Shown piece after piece: positions 61,600 to 64,000 of a DNA stretch of 64,000 bases (positions within the stretch are counted from its first letter, which is position 1; the number at the start of each line of letters is the position of its first letter). Both the position numbers and the translations under genes were made by a program. This DNA is from Campylorhamphus procurvoides. Its lineage: Eukaryota > Chordata > Aves > Passeriformes > Dendrocolaptidae. Under the pieces are notes generated by a model. That model was not told where the DNA came from and made no database searches. It saw only the letters and a program-made list of their open reading frames with translations. Location: positions 572,084-636,083 of the forward strand of contig WBMV01004161.1 in NCBI GenBank assembly GCA_013396655.1, read 5' to 3'.

Positions 61600-61850
61600 T
61601 AGCCCAAGCCCCAGCCGCGGCGCCCTTTCCTCCTCCTCCTCAGGCCCCGGCCATGGCACCCCTCCCTCCTCCCCCGCGAGGACCCCGCCTGCCCCGCCGC
61701 GCCGCAGGCGAACGCCGCGGACAGCCCGGCCGGGGCCTCGCGGGGCGGGGCGGGCAGGGCAAGATGGCGGCGTGAGGGGAGGGAGAGGATGGCGATGGGA
61801 GGGCAGGGCCGGGAATGATGCGGTGGGCGCGACCCCGCCGGGCCTGAGAC
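61600..61850. promoter_or_regulatory. GORAB: GORAB promoter CpG island with YY1 and Sp1-type sites
   Basis: Strongly GC- and CpG-rich sequence lies immediately 5' of the GORAB start region. It contains GC boxes (GGGGCGGGG near 61742) and a consensus YY1 element AAGATGGCGGC at 61761-61771 on the plus strand. TATA boxes are absent, as expected for a housekeeping promoter. YY1 elements of this form usually lie just downstream of a start site on the sense strand. The plus orientation therefore hints at divergent (antisense) transcription as well as GORAB transcription. Confidence 0.65.
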
Positions 61851-62107
61851 ACCAGTGGGAAAGGACAGAGTGGGCCAGCCTGGAAAAAGACCTCTGAGAT
61901 CATCGAGGACAGCCTGTGGCCGAACTCAGGGCGCAGGGAGTCCCGGCTAGTGAGGCTTTAAGCCGCACCCGAATAAACCAAACTTCACCACCCCCACACC
62001 GTCTTTTAATTTATAATTTGTAATTAATGTAAATACGAGCGGGTGAGATCCTGCTGCAGTGTGTCTAGTAAGTTCCAGGGACACCAGTGTGAAGAAATTG
62101 AGGAAAT

Positions 62108-62415
62108 CATGGAATCACAGAATGGTTTGGGTTGGAAAGGACCTTAAAGAGCATTAATTCCACTCCCTGCCATGGGCAGGGACACCTTCCACTATTCCAG
62201 ACTGCTCCAAGCGCCGTCCAACTTGGCCTTGGACACTTCCACGGATGGAGCAACCACAGCTCTGGTCAACCTGTGCCAGGGCCCCTCACAGGGTGGAATT
62301 GTTTCCTAATAGCTAACCTAAATCTCTTTTAATTCAGAACCATTCCCCTTCGTCCCATGTAAAAAGTTGCTCTCCCTCTTTTTTGATAAGCCACCTTTAA
62401 GTACTGGAGGGCCAG
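62108..62415 (-). mobile_element. CR1 LINE fragment (3' end) upstream of GORAB
   Basis: Plus-strand TCATGGAATCACAGAATGG, then GGTTTGGGTTGGAAAGGACC, CCATGGGCAGGGACACCTTC, TGGCCTTGGACACTTCCACG and GTAAAAAGTTGCTCTCCCTC. This is the reverse complement of an avian CR1 3' region, 5' truncated. It differs at many sites from the intron 2 copy, so it is a separate insertion. The right end is approximate. Confidence 0.93.
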
Positions 62416-64000
62416 CAAGGAGAAACATCATTTTGCCCATATTGATGTTTCTGAAAGCCTGCTTTGCCCACTGTGCAGGAGGGTGCACACACACTTCCCT
62501 CCTTAGGCACAAACTGAAAGGATCCTGCAGTATCCCCAACAAATCCTCCCTTCCATCCCAAACTCCTGTGGCTGCTTTAACCCTGCCAGAGGCCCTGGGG
62601 ATGAGCTCACCTCCCACCAGGAGCACGAGGAACCCAGGCTGAGCTGTGGCAGTAAACTGGGATGCTCCCAGTGCCTGACCACATCCCGACTCCAACCTGC
62701 AAGGGATTAGTCAAGCCCTGGAGCTGCGCTGCCTCCCCAGCGAGCCCATGACCTGGTGGCCATGGATGAGTCTGGGATTTGCCATGGCAGCAGCTCCAGC
62801 GTGACTAACACGTCCCATAAATACCAGCCCCAGACAGGGGGGAGCAGCCCTGAGCTGGGGCAGGCATCAAGTGTTTCTCATGGGATTTGGCCAAGAGAGT
62901 ACCTTTGGGGAACACAAGGGCCACCCTTTCTCACAGAGGTGTTTTGGGCATCCAGCAGAGGAGGAGGAGAGCATGGCTATCTCACCCAAAAAGTCCTTCC
63001 TGGATGAGCCTGGGGCAGAGGGATGCTGAGCAGCCCCTCGGACAGGATTATGGCTTCTTCTGGGAAACCTGACTGAGCACAGGAGAGGTATGAACAAGAG
63101 CCATGATCCAACCTTGACTCAAACACTCTTGAACTCCAAGGAGTCCAGATGGCAGAACCAGGTGTCAGCTCGAATTTTATAAGGGAACAGTGTTGGCCAG
63201 CCCAGCCAGGGTTGGCTTACAGCAAGGTATAAGCACCTAATTCCCTTTTAGATGCCCAAATAAGAATCATGAATCTAAACCTGTCCTAATATCTACATCA
63301 CAGTAAGAGGCTGTACCAAACCCAGAGATATCAGCTGACTGTGCTTCACAGAGTACAAAGAGCAGATCTCAAATTGAGCTTTGGTTCTTTCTTCCCTTCC
63401 AAGTTTTAGAGCTACGAACAGAAGTGAAGCACCATATTCACTTTACTGCCACAGATATTCCAGGCACAAAGCACCCACGTGTTTTATAGAAGTATAAAGA
63501 CTTTTGAGTTGTTAACTAAAACTATAGGCAAAGCAGCAACCCATGTTAACAGCTTCCATCAGCCAAAGGTTTAATTACCAGTCTTTGGGCCAGCTTGCTC
63601 CAGCAACAGTTACAGCCCAGTGAAGTCATTCCATGGAGTGTTTACCAACAGCAGGTTTAGAAAAGGCAGGCTGGCTATGTTCTCTGGCTGGTTAAAGTCC
63701 TGTGAGTAGAACATGGCACTGAACCTTTGCCACCTAGGAATAAAGGGTTTTCCAAGAAAATGTTGCTACAATACAGCCTGGACAAGGCAAGATGAGGAGA
63801 AATACAAACCTCTTCCATCTCCTGGACCAATATGCTCATGAACAACACAAACCTTCCTTTTACATCTGAGGCTGGATTTGAGTCCTGTATCTTTTTGTGC
63901 TTCAAGAGCTGCCGTCTTGCCAGCAGACTTGGAGCCTTCCATGAATGCTGCATCTGTTGGTCTAACTGGCTTCTGACTCCAGAAGCAGCAAGCACCAACA
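62416..64000. other. GORAB upstream flank, no supported gene
   Basis: Unique sequence of ordinary composition. Reading frames up to 107 codons occur (minus strand near 63675-63998), but none resembles a protein I know. The expected syntenic neighbours (methyltransferase NTMT2/METTL11B and KIFAP3) are not recognisable here and presumably lie beyond the right edge. Confidence 0.6.

Noticed and set aside
1..64000. CRISPR arrays, phage genes, bacterial operons, rRNA or tRNA genes, and endogenous viral genes
   Set aside because: None was seen. The only regular repeats are microsatellites, GC-rich minisatellites and CR1 fragments, and the sequence is avian nuclear DNA.

Overview
The window is vertebrate nuclear DNA, almost certainly from a bird. 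It has GT-AG spliced exons spread over kilobases, CpG islands confined to promoters, and 5'-truncated CR1 retroposons whose 3' ends carry the avian TCATAGAATCATAGAATGG-type signature. No sequence shows bacterial operons, phage, CRISPR arrays or other prokaryotic features. Two protein-coding genes can be supported, both on the minus strand: PRRX1 (only its first coding exon) and GORAB (all coding exons). Human 1q24 carries the same neighbours in the same relative orientation (GORAB then PRRX1), so this is conserved synteny.

Layout from low to high coordinates. Bases 1-26557 are PRRX1 intron 1; no homeobox exon was found, so the intron is at least 26.5 kb and the remaining exons lie to the left of the window. 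A CpG island runs from about 25.1 to 28.0 kb and surrounds PRRX1 coding exon 1 (26558-26764). The exon runs into a 648-base assembly gap (26765-27412), which hides the start codon, 5'UTR and promoter. From about 28.0 to 50.26 kb is PRRX1-GORAB intergenic DNA with no convincing gene. It holds a (GGGAA)7 microsatellite, a probable ancient CR1 relic and several unique AT-rich blocks that look like candidate developmental enhancers. GORAB occupies 51.8-59.4 kb: exon 5 at 51807-52269, exon 4 at 54840-54980, exon 3 at 56730-56827, exon 2 at 58498-58841 and exon 1 at 59271-59334. The joined frame gives a 369-residue golgin with an intact coiled coil. Downstream of the stop are two AATAAA signals and two short same-strand ORFs of unknown meaning.

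The 58.2-61.7 kb interval is the most unusual part. About 1.04 kb containing GORAB exon 2 is present twice, on either side of a 679-base gap. The copies appear identical apart from one extra CTG (5 versus 6 glutamines). Each copy is also broken by a single N, and each is missing a different GC-rich piece that the other retains. The simplest reading is one locus assembled twice from two alleles (a false duplication), not a real tandem duplication. The 5' end also has an unusual short repeat carrying the start codon, an alternative in-frame upstream ATG with a strong Kozak context, a G-rich minisatellite in intron 1, and a promoter CpG island with a YY1 site oriented away from GORAB.

PRRX1 is a paired-class homeobox regulator of limb and craniofacial mesenchyme. 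GORAB is a trans-Golgi scaffold. They are neighbours but not a pathway. I found no convincing new multi-gene system. The items most worth following up are the GORAB 5' assembly and start-codon question, the small ORFs downstream of GORAB, and the PRRX1-associated candidate regulatory blocks.
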